Assembly: GCF_910596095.1 (NCBI RefSeq)
Contig: NC_056547.1
Coordinates: 29,267,647 to 29,331,646, forward strand
DNA length: 64,000 nucleotides
Direction of reading: 5' to 3'
Origin: Thunnus maccoyii
Taxonomy: Eukaryota; Chordata; Actinopteri; Scombriformes; Scombridae
Position 1 is the stretch's first letter. Each line of letters begins with the position of its first letter. The position numbers and the translations under genes were made by a program. Shown here one piece after another: positions 22,626 to 34,250 of the stretch. A model generated the notes under the pieces. The model had not been told where the DNA came from, searched no databases, and worked only from the letters and a program-made list of their open reading frames with translations.

Positions 22626-24534
22626 GTAGCAGCTCTACAAGCTACAATGTTAATTTCCCCCACAATAAATATGAGATGGACGGTACAAATATTCTTAGAG
22701 ACTTACCAGTGCTGGAGAATTTGTTCTTAGTGTGGTCACAAAAGGGGTTCATCACTTTGGAAGCATGAATGTGATCAGAAAATTGTGTGCCAATCAAACT
22801 GATTAAGTGTTAATGTTTATCTTAACAGTCATACAGTGCTCTCTCACCAGCTGCCTCTAATGCCAAATCACTTAACAGTTCCACCTCAATGGCTGGCTTC
22901 ACTTGGCTCAGTATTACCTGATGGCCAACTGTTACCTTGGTATGTCAGGGCCTTCAGGCATTATGGTGACACTAGTAGAAAGGCCAGGGAAGGTCACTAG
23001 GAATCATCCACTGGAGAATGGTTTTCCACACTGAACTGAAATGCGGCCAGCAGTTGTTTAGATATCTCTAGACCAAAATGAGTCAAGAAGTACTCTAAAA
23101 AAAATCACCTCATGTCTCAGTAATGTTGTGGTCATTTAATGTAGCACATGTACTGATAAATCTGGTGACTTTTTTGTTTGTTTACCTTTGTTACCCTTTA
23201 ATGTGTATATCGCATGAATGTGTCTTAATAATACATTAGCAGATGTCTTCCTGTTCAGCCTGGATGAGGTCTAGACACAACACAACTAGACACAGCCTCC
23301 GGGGGAGTTTGTTATACAACCTTCCAGTTTCAAGCACAGCCACAGCCAACTACCACTGCCTAGGGGAAGATTGGAGTGTGTGTGTTGGAGTGTGTGTGTG
23401 TTAGAGAGGGAAAGAGAAACAGAGGTTGTCAGCCTGAGCATGCCAGCATACATGCTGGTACAGCACAAGTTAAGGTGAGATGAGGAAAAACACTGAGCAC
23501 CACGGAATTAAAAAATCCTCTGCTGTCAAAACAAATTGTCCTTTTGGGCTTGGTTGGCTGACACACGCCGTCTCTACAGGTCCCACCCAGGCTGTGATGA
23601 TTGCAGGGGACAGGACTTGCCCCGGCAGTGTTGGCTGCCTGTGAAGGTCATGCAGAAGACACCACCGGAGTATAAATCAGGTCAAAACCTCCAATCGCAG
23701 CCTGCAGGAGAGCATGTGGTTAGTGGAACACAGCAGGCAGTTGGAAATGAGATTGGCCTCACTCTGATGTGTGAAAACAAGCTCAAATGTAAACCCTCAG
23801 ACACTGCAGCCATATACTGTATGAGGGAAGTATTAGACTTTAAAGTTACCTGCTCCAAAAGTGTCTGTCTATGGAGGCCAAAAGCAGCTGTGCAAATAAT
23901 GTTTTTAAGGCAGTAAGCACCAGAAAACAGCCTTGCCCTTGATTACAGCCCACAAATTATTGTGTAAATATTGTACACACAGGGTTGCAATGAAATACTT
24001 TCTGAGTACCTACCAAGGAAGAAGTTATAAAGAATAAAGAGGTAAGCAATTTTAATTTTGGAGGGACCCATAAATAAATGAGATTCTAAGTATTTGTTTA
24101 ACTACCTGTTACATATTAAAAGTCCAAAAGGCCTAGTCTAACTTCTTTCACATTAGATATGTCATAAAAGTAGCCAAACTAGGTGTGGCATTTTCACTTG
24201 GTAAAAAAAGGAGCACCTGGAATTTCTTATACCTGCCTTTAAAAAAGTTAGCAAAAATATAGAATAAAATGAATGTCTTTATTGAGTTAGGCATGACACA
24301 GTTAGCTCTAGCATCAGTTTGGATTGTAAGATGGATTCAACACTGGATCCCAAAACTACATTACTATTCCCAGTATTCCATTATCATTTTAAAAGCATAC
24401 ACATAACTATTTTATGGTCACATAGAAATAAACCCCTTTTCCTGGGCTTAGCATAAGTCTTGTCTCTAAGCAGCAAAAATAATGTACATTATATTTATGA
24501 TGTCTTGAAATGAACATGTGATATCAACAGACAG
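22626..24534. other. No gene seen
   Basis: The 126-codon plus frame at 23536-23916 shows no domain and no likely splice context. There is a short GT-rich patch near 23378-23403. The rest is A/T-rich and anonymous. Confidence 0.5.
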
Positions 24535-24990
24535 CCCAAAGGGGGTTGAACGAGTGTAACTGGACTTGGTTGTTGATACTTGAAGACTTTTCACCTCTCA
24601 TCCAAGGGGCTTTTTCAGTTCTAACTGACTGGTGGAGTCCCAGGTATTGAACCTGTTTAACCTGTGGGGATATTATCAAGGTTATTGATACCACTTGGTT
24701 CGTAAGTGCTCCTCGCCTCCTTCACTCCTGTTTCAAAGCCTCTGTCCTCCCCATCCAAAATATGTATGTTGTTGTCCTCGAAAGAGTGCACCTTATCTTT
24801 CAGGTGTAGGTAAACTGCTGAGTCTTTACCTGAGGAGTTGGTCCTCCTGTGTTGGGTTAGGGTTAGGGTTAACAAGCTTTAAGTGTATCCTTCAGATGTT
24901 TGTGCTCATTCTCTTGGGCCTGGGGACTTGTTGGTACATTATCAGCTCAGTGGTGCAGAGTTCTGATAACTTCTAGTTCCAGTGGGTGCA
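24535..24990 (-). mobile_element. Inverted 5' partial copy of the PLE
   Basis: On the minus strand, 24875-24657 reads RRTNSSGKDSAVYLHLKDK then ILDGEDRGFETGVKEA, matching the nuclease C-terminus encoded forward at 26.57-26.70 kb. The stretch 24551-24625 mirrors the 3' terminal region at 26.99-27.06 kb (CTTGAAGA, CATCCAAGG, AACCAAGTCC words). The stretch 24872-24975 mirrors 26.15-26.25 kb. The part corresponding to about 26252-26573 is missing and is replaced by a TTAGGG tract. Confidence 0.85.
24853..24871 (+). repeat. Short TTAGGG tract at a deletion junction
   Basis: GGTTAGGGTTAGGGTTA stands exactly where homology to the forward copy breaks off on one side and resumes some 320 bp further on. 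About three vertebrate telomere units act as filler between the two broken ends. Confidence 0.85.
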
Positions 24991-26830
24991 TATGGGAGTA
25001 TGAAAGGACAGCCAGGAAAATTGCAGACTACAGAAACCACCTAGAGTTTAACCTGAGATGCCTACAACACAAAGTCATACTTCTACGGTGAAAGGCCACA
25101 GAGCTTGAATGATCCTAAAGATGGCGCAGAGCCAGCTACTGAATAAAAGAGTGAGACAGGTCCATTTCACAATTGAAGGTTTGAATAAAGAGGCTGACTG
25201 CCTACTTCAGAAATTGAAATTGCATCTGCCTAGTGCAGTCTTGGAAAAGGTCACTGATTTTATTGAGAAGGCATAACTATCTCAACACGCCAAAAGCAAG
25301 GAAAGACAAACAAGGAAATTCCAAAACCTACAGTCCCTAGCCAGCAACACTAGAAAAGCAGAAGACCTTACCTGGAGGCAAAAGAAAGATAATTCCACAC
25401 TGGATGAAACATACGACAGATGGGTGAAGAGCCTGCCAGACAGGGAACTCAGCCAGTCAGAGCAAAGTGTCCTAGCCAAAGGATTAAACTTTGCCATCAC
25501 ACCACAGCATTTACCAATAATTGACCTCATCACAGCAACAGAATCAGCCATACATATATTACCATCCTAGGTAATCCTTGGTTGATAACACTTCTCACCA
25601 TATTCAAAACTCCATGGACTTTGTGAACAAGGTTTGAGGATTGAAACTGGACCCAGATGAAACCATGGTGTCCTATGATGTGACCTCATTGTTTACATGC
25701 ATTTCAACAATGGAGGTAGTGGAAACCATAAGGAAATGACTGCTACATGACAACACCCTTAATAGAACCAACCTTAGCCCAGACCAGATTTGCAAACTGC
25801 TGGACCTCTGTCTGTTGGGCTCACCAGTATCTCCCATTGTGGCCAACCTCTTCATGGAAAGCAGAGCCCTGAACTCCTTCAGCACTGAGCAACTGATTTA
25901 GATATGTGGGCAACACATCGGTCAAAATTAAAACCCAGGAAGTGCAAGCCTTCACAGAACACATTAAGTAAGTGGACTGTAACATCAAGTTCACACGAGA
26001 GGATGTCAGGAACAGCAGCTTGGCCTTTTTGGATTGCGCTGTACACACTGAAGAGGACAGGAGCCTCCACATTGGGCTATACAGGAAACCCACACACACA
26101 GACCAATACTTACTCTTTGACTCTCACCACCCACTAGATCATAAGCTAGGAGTTATCAGAGCCCTGCACCACTGACCTGATAATGTGCCAACACATGCCC
26201 AAGCCCAATAGAAGGAACATAAACACCTGAAGGATGCACTTAAAGCTTGTGGATACCCTAACTGGATGTTTGTGAAAACAGCCATAAGATCCAGGAAGAA
26301 CATCAACACTGCAGGTGGTGAAGAAAAGAAGAATAAATGCAACAACATCATCATTCCATACGTGTCTGGAGTATCTGAGAAACTCAGGAGGATTTTCAAC
26401 AAACACTACACCCCTGTGTTTTTCAAACCCAGCAACACACTAAGACTGGTCCATCCAAAAAACTCCACACCCAAACACAAGAAAAGCTATCTAGTGTTGT
26501 CAGTCCAGTGCAGTGAGGAGTGCATAGACTTGCATATCGGGGAAACTAAACAACCATTAATCAAATTCATGGCTCAACAAAGGAAGGCCAACTCCTCAGG
26601 TAAAGATTCAGCAGTTTACCTACACCTGAAAGATACTCTTTCGAGGACAACAGAGTACATATTTTGGATGGGGAGGACAGATAGTTTGAAACGGGAGTGA
26701 GGAAGGCTATCTACATCAAAGTAGAGACGCCTCCCTCAACAGAGGAGGAGGTCTACGACACCACTTATCCCCCACCCACAATGCTATCCTTTCATCCCTT
26801 CCCAGGAGACTTAATAACCATTCACATTTG
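24991..26830 (+). pseudogene. PLE reverse transcriptase / GIY-YIG nuclease pseudogene
   Basis: Would have reverse-transcribed the element's RNA and nicked target DNA. Readable pieces in order: ADYRNHLEFNLRCLQHK (about 25041-25091), LSQSEQSVLAKGLNFAITP (about 25449-25505), RT motif A-like DETMVSYDVTSLFT (about 25657-25698), RT motif B-like GSPVSPIVANLFME (25818-25859), then RYVGN at 25900-25914 where active members have YVDD, so both catalytic aspartates are lost. Next come NIKFTREDVRNSSLAFLDCA and YRKPTHTDQYLLFDSHHPLD (about 25.98-26.15 kb), PYVSGVSEKLRRIFNKHY (about 26356-26409) and a nuclease with CSEEC and HIGETKQPL (about 26512-26560), the degraded YIG of GIY-YIG. Stops and frameshifts interrupt it repeatedly, and the C-terminal tail after 26700 continues in another frame. 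Confidence 0.9.
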
Positions 26831-26989
26831 GTCTCATGTGACATCTCCAACAACTGTCATTTACACTTGACTTCAGGTGACGCCAACAACTCTTAACAAC
26901 TGTAATTACAACAGCCAGGAGCACTAACAACCCAAGTAGTATCAGTGACCTTGATGACAACCCCACAGAGGTTAGACTCCCCTCCAGTC

Positions 26990-27060
26990 AGTCAGAACTG
27001 AAGAAGCTGCTTGGATGAGCGAAACATCTTCAAGTATCTACAACCAAGTCCAGTTACCCT
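26990..27060 (+). other. PLE terminal hairpin region
   Basis: GAAGAAGCTGCTTGGATGAG, then CGAAACATCTTCAAG, can fold with an outer GAAGA/TCTTC stem and an inner GCT/AGC stem. The mirrored copy at 24580-24619 keeps the same layout. GATGAGC..GAAAC resembles the two conserved strands of a hammerhead ribozyme core (CUGAUGA, GAAA), which some Penelope-like elements are known to carry, but the CUGA part reads TGGA, so activity is unlikely as it stands. Confidence 0.45.
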
Positions 27061-27115
27061 CGATTCAACTCTCTTTGGATAACCATGACCTGGATGACTG
27101 AGAATCTTCATAGAC

Positions 27116-27305
27116 AAATCTTTCGATAACAGATAACATCTCCTTTTAACATCTATTTAACATTGATGTTTTTAATGTGGTTGTTCCACTTTTAATTGTT
27201 ATTATTGTTAATTGATTGCTGTATGTTGTTCTTTTTAACTGTAAAGTGTGTTGGGACCATGCTGCATGGTGATTCTGCACTTTAAATAAAATTGAATTGA
27301 ACTGA
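27116..27305 (+). mobile_element. LINE 3' end with (TTGAA)n tail
   Basis: GTAAAGTGTGTTGGGACCAT, TCTGCACTTTAAATAAAATT and then repeated TTGAA units match the common 3' end of teleost L2/CR1-type LINEs, where a short microsatellite-like tail serves for priming. No coding part is attached, and it abuts the PLE directly. Confidence 0.6.
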
Positions 27306-28595
27306 ATTGAATTGAACAGGCTTCAACAATATATAACAGTAACAAAATATATGACCACCACTTCCCTGTTTCAAGGTAATGAGATCATTAAGAAATTATT
27401 ATGAGATAATGATTTGATATCTGCAGACATTAAAACATTTGTACAGCAGCAATCACAGCAGCTTTTGGCCTCCACAGACTTCACCTGTGATATGAGAGAG
27501 ATGTTATAGTTAGATCTATTGTTTTTTTTATATTAACATCATATTAACTCTGTTGGATGTGAGAGGGTTGCTATTACCGTCAACTCTAGACCTTGCAGCC
27601 TCATTTAGATCATTGTTTTGATTCAACAGCCCACACAAACCTTTCGTAAGGAAATGTTTGCAGCAACCAAGGTCAGAAAAGTGTGCACTACCTGCCCAGT
27701 ACAAAAAGATTTTTTTTTTCAGTTGGTTTGGAGTTTGGAGTTGGTGGAAACTCCAAATGAATGTTGTGCTGGTTCTGCAAATAGTTAACACAGTTCAACC
27801 TAATTAGCCAATACCCTGTGTTTCTGTGGGAATGTCTCTTGGCCTCCTAGTAGTAAAAAAACATTTTATGCAGCTAAGCTAACATTATGTTGGTCTTCCC
27901 TACAATCTGTTTGATGATGCCATAAGAAAATGCTGAAAATTGGCAGCTTCAATCAAAAATCATGTCTAACATGTCAAAAAACTTTGACTTCAGACACTGA
28001 TATCTGTTGAACTCTAGTTTGAACTTTAGTCTCATGCCAGGCAGGCCATGTATGCTACAAAATATACTGTAAAACTTTCACCTCCCCAAAATTGTCAGTG
28101 TTGTATTTCAAGAATGTTCAGTGTATAGTGTACGTCTGCCTGTGTTATTGGAATGTGTATCAGTCATGTAGAATGACTTGAGTGTATTTATACTGTAAGA
28201 CTTATGGTAAGTCTGTTATGGACAGTAGTGGAGTTAGAATAGAAGTGAAATATGGGCAGCAGCTTGTTGACAGATCACATGCAGCAGAGCACTGATACCA
28301 CTGCTGAAACTCTGCCAACAAGACACGCTTGTGTTATTAATAGTAGTGACAGCACAGACTCTGTCACCGCTGCAAAACAAGGCTGAGGGTATAAAGTTAA
28401 GGGCCATGCATGTTTTTGACTTTCTACGATTACCTCACCAGGAGTTAATGCTTTCATGAGCCTGTGGCTTGCATGATTTATTTTGTTCTTTTTAAACACT
28501 GCCTCTCAAAAAGGTTTACCATCAACACCTCAAAAATAAAACACACAGGATGAACAGATTCATTCATAAGTAGTACATACAACCAATTAAAGAGA
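27306..28595. other. No gene seen
   Basis: Anonymous A/T-rich sequence. The longest frame is 87 codons (minus, 27528-27791) without a domain. Confidence 0.6.
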
Positions 28596-28672
28596 ACTTG
28601 TGGCATATACTAATTTTCTCATATTTATAGTCTCCTCTTTGGGACAAACAAAATTCACAAGTCGTTAGTTAT
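28596..28672 (+). repeat. Fragment of the 12.85-kb MITE family
   Basis: AACTTGTGGCATATACTAAT, TTTTCTCATATTTATAG and CTCTTTGGGACAAAC align in order with 12.88-12.95 kb. Both ends are lost. Confidence 0.5.
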
Positions 28673-29146
28673 TCGATTAGAGAAGATTAAACTTTAATGT
28701 CAATGTCAATTATGTACCAACACAATGAAATTTAGTTAGCATCCAACCAGATAGTGCAAACAGTAGCAAATGCCTGGATATAGGTGGATAAATAGGATAG
28801 ACGAAACAATATCTACAGTGGAATGAGTCAGATATGACATGTTCAGTATAAAGAACAGCAATTATGTAGTATAAAATGGGTCCTATGTAGCAACAATGGT
28901 GGTGTGCAAATGAGCAGTACAAAGCTAGATGTAGTGCTGAGGAAGAACAAACATAAAGTATACATTCCAACGTGACTTTTTTCTTTTTTTTTTTCTTTTT
29001 TGAGGTGGAGAATGAGGTGATAGTTTCTCGTGTTGTAGTGGGGCTATGGGGATGGTGGATGGGGATGAACAGAGTTCAGCAGGTTAACAGCTGTAGGAAA
29101 GAAGCTGTTCTTGAGCCTGCTGGTCCTGGAGCAAGCGGTAGGCTGA

Positions 29147-29300
29147 AACCAATGCGGAAGTACCTCAAAGTGCAATGCCACCAACAACCACCAGATGCTC
29201 CAATTGACTCCCATTCAAAAATCCTCAACTTCTCTCTGGAAATACTAAAGCAATCTTTTTTTTCAGTGCGTCATTATCATCTCAATCTCCACAGAGGCGC
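29147..29300. repeat. Short repeat inserted in the LINE
   Basis: GCGGAAGTACCTCAAAGTGC, GCCACCAACAACCACCAGA and TGACTCCCATTCAAAAATCC do not belong to the LINE and interrupt it between C-terminal and RT parts. I recognise the wording from a separate percomorph dispersed repeat. Confidence 0.5.
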
Positions 29301-29700
29301 TGTGGACACCCTGGAACTTAAAGCTGGAGACATGCTCCACCTCTGCTCAGTTGATGTAGATGGGGATGTGTCTGTAGCCCCCAGTTTTCCTGAAGTCCAC
29401 GATCAGCTGTTTGGTCTTCTTGGTGTTGAGGGCAAAGTTGTTGTTAGCACAGCCTTCCGTGAGGGGCAGGACTTCCTCTCTGTAGGTCGCCTCATTAATG
29501 AGGCCAATCACCGTGGTGTCGTATCTGTGCATTGAAACTTTATAATGGCGTTGGAGCCATGTATGGAAGTGAAAGTTAAGAGGGAGTAGAGGATGGGGCT
29601 CACCATGAAGTCCTGTGGGACTCCAGTGTTCAGGGTCAGGTTGGAAGAGGTGTGGTTGTCAAACCTCATAGACTGAGGTCTGTTGGTCAGGAAAGCTTGA
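29300..29700 (-). pseudogene. LINE reverse transcriptase fragment
   Basis: The minus strand encodes, in broken frames, FDNHTSSNLTLNTGVPQ, SPILYSLL (RT motif B region), HRYDTTVIGLI where active elements have FADDTTV (catalytic box lost), then NNFALNTKKTKQLIVDFRKT (29347-29532). The family signature ALNTKKTKE.IVDFRK supports an L2/Rex-type LINE. Confidence 0.8.
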
Positions 29701-30929
29701 AAGGGGTGAGAATGTGTTTGACAAAAGCATTATAATGTCTTACTCTGAATGAACAGAACAGTACATTGGCATATGAAATAGTTTTTGACAAATGTATTAG
29801 CAAACAGTTGCCTTTTTGAACATTAAGCAGACACAGAGCAACATTACCATTGCGTTGCAGCAAATGTTGAACCAGGTTCAATTTTTTGCCAGATGACCCT
29901 GTGTTGTTTTGCTGGAGCTCCATGCATTGGCACCCACACTGCGTCAACACACTGCCCCCATTGAAGTGAATAAGAGGGCTGTGTTTTTTCACACAGAGCT
30001 GTTGTGATTGTGGGCCATCAAACCAAAACAATTAGCTAAAAAGGAGCTAAAAAGCTCTTTGTTAAATCTATACACAAACAGAAATAAAAAAGAATATCAA
30101 TCTACACTTTTAGGGGGTGTTACAAACATTACAGAAGAACAACAGCTTATCCATACACCCAGCATCATAGCATCTCCAGCTATAGCATGGGTTGCCAGTT
30201 GCAGTCAGTGAGCACAGGGTTTGGTTTTGGTCTCTGTATAGGCAGGTTGTCACATATAGAGGCATTCTATAGGGCATTTCATCCTGATTTACCCATAACT
30301 AGACAGTCATTACAGAACTTTTGTATGTTTTCTCACGTCAATCATGAGGCTTGGCGGCCCTGTGTGTGTGTGTGTGTCTGTGTGTATGTTTTGAACTTTA
30401 GACACAACCAGACTAGCTGTTTCCCCTTGCTTCCAGTCTTAATGTTAGCTAGGTTAACAATGTCCTTACTACAAGCCAATATAAACTCTTCCACCCTCTG
30501 ACCTCCACAGGTTTACTTTACACTGCACTATATGAACATCACCCTGTTTCCTGCATTAACACTATATGTTGCCAGTGAATGAAAATCTATATTGCAAATT
30601 AATTATCTCAAAATGTACATTTTTTCTAGCCAGGGTTGGCACCAGAACCAGTACGTTCATGCTCTCTGATCTTTGTGTAAGAAAAACAAGAACCCAGTCT
30701 CTCATACTGTTGGTGCTGACTGCTCCAAGAATGGATGTTATTTCAGTGGACACAGCTGATGCAAACATGCCAAACAGTGTATGAGTAAGTGCTTTTAAAT
30801 GCGGGAAAGACTGACTGATTCTCTGTGTCTACTCATGTCCAAATACAACAGCAAAAACAGAATTTGTTCTTATCACTGTTAAGGTTTTAATGCCTCTTTG
30901 CAGAAGTATTTACTTAAATAAAAGCAGAA
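29701..30929. other. No gene seen; short GT tract
   Basis: The words AATTAGCTAAAAAGGAGCTA near 30030 recall family B but are too short to assign. A (GT)n tract lies at about 30361-30378. Frames of 104-114 codons show no domain. Confidence 0.45.
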
Positions 30930-31020
30930 GAGGCTGAGATATCCTGACTTTTATTCCCTGGTATTCTCAAGCTCCAAAAATGCTGGATCATACATTTCCC
31001 ATATTTCAACCAATAGCATA
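30930..31020 (-). repeat. Dispersed repeat, family D, minus orientation
   Basis: On the minus strand: GATCCAGCATTTTTGGAGCT, AATACCAGGGAATAAAAG and GGATATCTCAGCCTC align with 8.79-8.85 kb on the plus strand. Confidence 0.6.
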
Positions 31021-33937
31021 TTTTCTTGAGAAAGAAAAACTAGATTAAATGTCTTTAGTTTTTGTATACATTTCATCAAAACACTAAGGCTGAGAAGGGT
31101 CAGTCCCTAAACAAAGTTTCTCCCTTATCTGGCTTTGACAGGTTTACGAAGTACAAGCTGTAGTTTTAAGCCAGGTCTCTGTTCTGATGACATTCTTGAC
31201 ATCAGACAGCAGATTGAGGTGGGGGGGAGCTCTCAGGAGACAGAGCGCAGTGGGAATTCTGATGTCAGGTGTTTAGAAAGAAAGGCCTGTTTCCCACTGT
31301 GTACTCTTCCACCTGCTCTGATGGTTAAAGTAGAGATTCATCTCACTTCAGCTGTTGCTCACCAGGAGTGAAGGGCTCTATTTCAGCGCTTTACTGCTTA
31401 ACTCCCCCCTCTTTACCCTCTACCCCCCAGGAGCACTCCCCCTGGAGAGAGACACTTCAAGTAGGTCAGATATGTGTGCCTTCATACCACTGGAGATTTA
31501 CTCTGACAGAAGGTGCTATTTAGCATTTTATGCATGTTATCACTGTTAAATAATTGATGTTGGTACACAGATGAGACCCTGGAGGAATTCATCACTACTT
31601 GTGATTCTGAAAATAAAGACCACAAGTCCCATGATCACTGCTGCTTTGTGATATCTTCCTGGCATTTGCAAATTTATGCTCCCAACACATTTATCTTTAA
31701 GAGGGAGATTGTAAAGGTGGATGAAATATTGCTCAGCCTAGTTCGTTTGAAGCATACTGAGGCCTTTAGTCTGAACAGGGAATGGGGACACAGGGTTGGT
31801 CATGTTTTTCATGTAATTAGCTCTGGATAAGAGGGTTAGTTAAATATTTAAAAGTAGTGTAACAATAAATTTGAATCCACTAAGAGCCACTGAATAAAGA
31901 CATTTGTAATTACATGCAGCTTTTACAATATGTAAACAAAATACTAGTGAAGTGAAAAATAGTAGTTTAAATGTGTATGCTTAACAAATTATGTCATAAA
32001 CACTTCATTTGAGTAAAGTAAACAGTAGTGTTTATACTTCATACTTCAGCCTCTTTCAGTGCAGAGTTTCCATTTGACACACAAACATGTCTTGTTATAG
32101 TAAGTTATGGGACTTAAATCAATCTGAAACTTTTTGGGTCACCCTCATTCCTTTACTTGACTTATTTCACTTAAAGTTGAAGTCTTGCCTCCTCAGCGAG
32201 CTTCATTCCACACTTCTTAGACATGATGAGAGGAACTGTCATCACTTTGAAGATCTCAGGCTGTTGCCTGTGGGTAGCACAGCAGCCGTGGAGTGAATAG
32301 AGATCTGGATCGGATAGTGGGATGCAACAGGAGGGGGTGAGGAAAACACGAGGCAAAGAGACAATCTGTTACATCTCAGGAAGAATGAGTGTTAGGGAGG
32401 GACAGAGTTCTAAACTGATGTCAAAGTCAATCCAAAGGTTTATAAAGTTATTTTTTGCCTACTTCTTTTGTTTCCTGAGGCTATGTCTGATCTTTAAACC
32501 AATTTGGCATTTTCTGTAACTACTGCACTCAAAGTTAGGCTTTTTTTCTTGTCTTTCTTTTTGGCATGTGTGAATGTATCCTACCATGACCCATATAAAA
32601 TACTGAAATACAGCTTATGGTGCTAATATTTGAATGCCTGAAATATTTTTCAAATATTCCCTTGCAGTGTAAAGGCATTTAGTTTAGTTTTCAGCATATC
32701 ACAGAAATTGGAAGAAAAGGATCTGCTCTAAAAGACTCAAGACTAAAGGGTAGGGAGGGGGGTGAATCTTATACTTAATGTCATAAAAAGGCCAAGTTTT
32801 CCAGTGCCATTATATAAATCCTGCCTTAACTTTGAAAAAGAATATGAGTTTCCTGTAGGTAGGTAAGTTAAGATAAGCAACATAAGTTAACAAATGGTTA
32901 AAGTCCACTGTTAAAGATGAGCAAAAGATATTTATGGTTTTACACACAATGTGATGTGTATAACAAAGTGTTCAGTCACTAATGACTATAGAGCTCTATA
33001 TCTATTGTGTTTGTCAAAGCTGATATTGGTCCTACTACAGGAGCTACAGTAGCTGATTCTGATGAGGAATTAATTACCCATGATGCGCACAAAAGCAAAT
33101 TTTGATGTATCTTAGTAGATTTTTCTTTAAATAAATAAATAATAATAATAATGACATAAAATACACATCTGGGATGTTGTATAGTCTCTAATCCCACTTA
33201 AAAAACACATAATTGAAAATGTAATCTTTGTTATGTACCACAACAAAAAACACATAAGGAAGAGGTTGGGGTGGTGCAGAGAGCTGCGGCACCAAAAGAA
33301 GTTGATATGACGGTATAAGCGAAATCATAGTGATTCTGTGCTCTGTCTGAACTCTGTGCTCTGTCATATGATATACTAAACTAAGGCTGCTGACCCAAAT
33401 GTATGACCCAAAAAAATAAATAAAAAAGTGTCAACTTTGCAGTAGCTGATTCTCGTTAGTTTATCTTATCATTAATTCTCCTATGCACCTGTCTGAACAC
33501 AGGTGTGCAAAGATCAACGGCCAATCTGAAAAATGATTAAGCTTTGGCAGTGAATAATTTTAATTCTTTTACACTCCACCTCATCTCAACATCTCCAACA
33601 TCTCCAGTAATGAGCTATTTTTTACACTATATAGTGCAGTAACATGACCAAACGCTATATTGCTATATTTCATACCAAAAAATATTAAGTGCATTTGAAG
33701 CTACTTTCTCTCAATAGCTTGTAGCTTACCTTGTTACTTTTCAGTAAAAGCTTATGTTGCTGTAGCTTAACTCTTCCAATGAAATGTAGCTTGTTGTTCC
33801 ACTAGCTATAGTTTCAAAGTAGCTTCCCCAACACTGACCATTAGGTTTTTTGTCTGGGTTTTGGGGTATACATCTCAGATTTTTGCCTACACTCCAATGT
33901 TTTTTGTGCTTATATTTATGAAAAATTAGATTGAAGA
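31021..33937. other. No gene seen; longest anonymous stretch
   Basis: The stretch 31120-31540 is somewhat more G/C-rich, with a G7 run and pyrimidine runs, and could be unique host sequence, but no exon with convincing frame and splice signals is visible. A short AAT run lies near 33140. ORFs are 78 codons or less. Confidence 0.5.
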
Positions 33938-34250
33938 AATGAACAGGAACATATCTTTTCAGAAATGTTTGGCCTACTGTGAATAATCCAGATACCTCAC
34001 TCATCTCTACCAAAGAAATACTTGTGTTGACAGTGTGTTCTGTGAATTATCCAGAGTGACCAGGGTACTGTTTCTGAAAAGAGATGTTCCTGTTCCTGTT
34101 GAACACCATTCTCCTCCAGTGTATTGGGGTGAAGGCAGAAACGTCAGAGTCAGATATCTCAAAACTTGGACAAATAAAACCAAAACTATCTGCATAACTA
34201 TCCATCAGTAGAGGTATATAAGAAAATATATCGTTTTGTGCTTTGGCTGA
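33938..34250. repeat. Dispersed repeat, family G, with imperfect hairpin
   Basis: AACAGGAACATATCTTTTCA (33941 onward) and, inverted, TCTGAAAAGAGATGTTCCTG (34075 onward) form the base of an imperfect stem about 50 bp long with AATAATCCAGA/CTCTGGATAATTC near its top. It is followed by TGTATTGGGGTGAAGGCAG and AGTAGAGGTATATAAG, words I know from a percomorph dispersed repeat. Confidence 0.55.

Larger units (their letters stand above)
24535..27115 (+). mobile_element. Penelope-like retroelement (PLE), decayed
   Basis: A plus-strand body with reverse transcriptase and GIY-YIG nuclease remnants (about 24.99-26.83 kb) is followed by a 3' region to about 27.11 kb. On the 5' side lies an inverted partial copy of the element's own 3' half (24.54-24.99 kb). 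Inverted or tandem partial copies of this kind are typical of Penelope-like elements and arise from their unusual integration. Multiple stop codons, frameshifts and a mutated catalytic box show it is dead. Confidence 0.85.
28690..29700 (-). mobile_element. LINE fragment, L2/Rex-like, minus strand
   Basis: The 3' end lies at about 28690 (minus strand ends ...TTGACATTGACATTAAAGTT, a usual teleost LINE tail). Going upstream there are 3' UTR, a C-terminal region (plus-strand AAGAAGCTGTTCTTGAGCC near 29100, shared with 20.20 kb), an unrelated insertion, and a reverse transcriptase part (29.29-29.70 kb). 5' truncation is typical of LINE copies. Confidence 0.75.

Noticed and set aside
24848..24875. 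True interstitial telomere block
   Set aside because: Only about three units, confined to a deletion junction within one retroelement, so not a chromosome fusion site.
28972..29535. 187-codon open frame, the longest in the window
   Set aside because: It is antisense to a LINE with recognisable reverse transcriptase peptides on the opposite strand and crosses a nested repeat.
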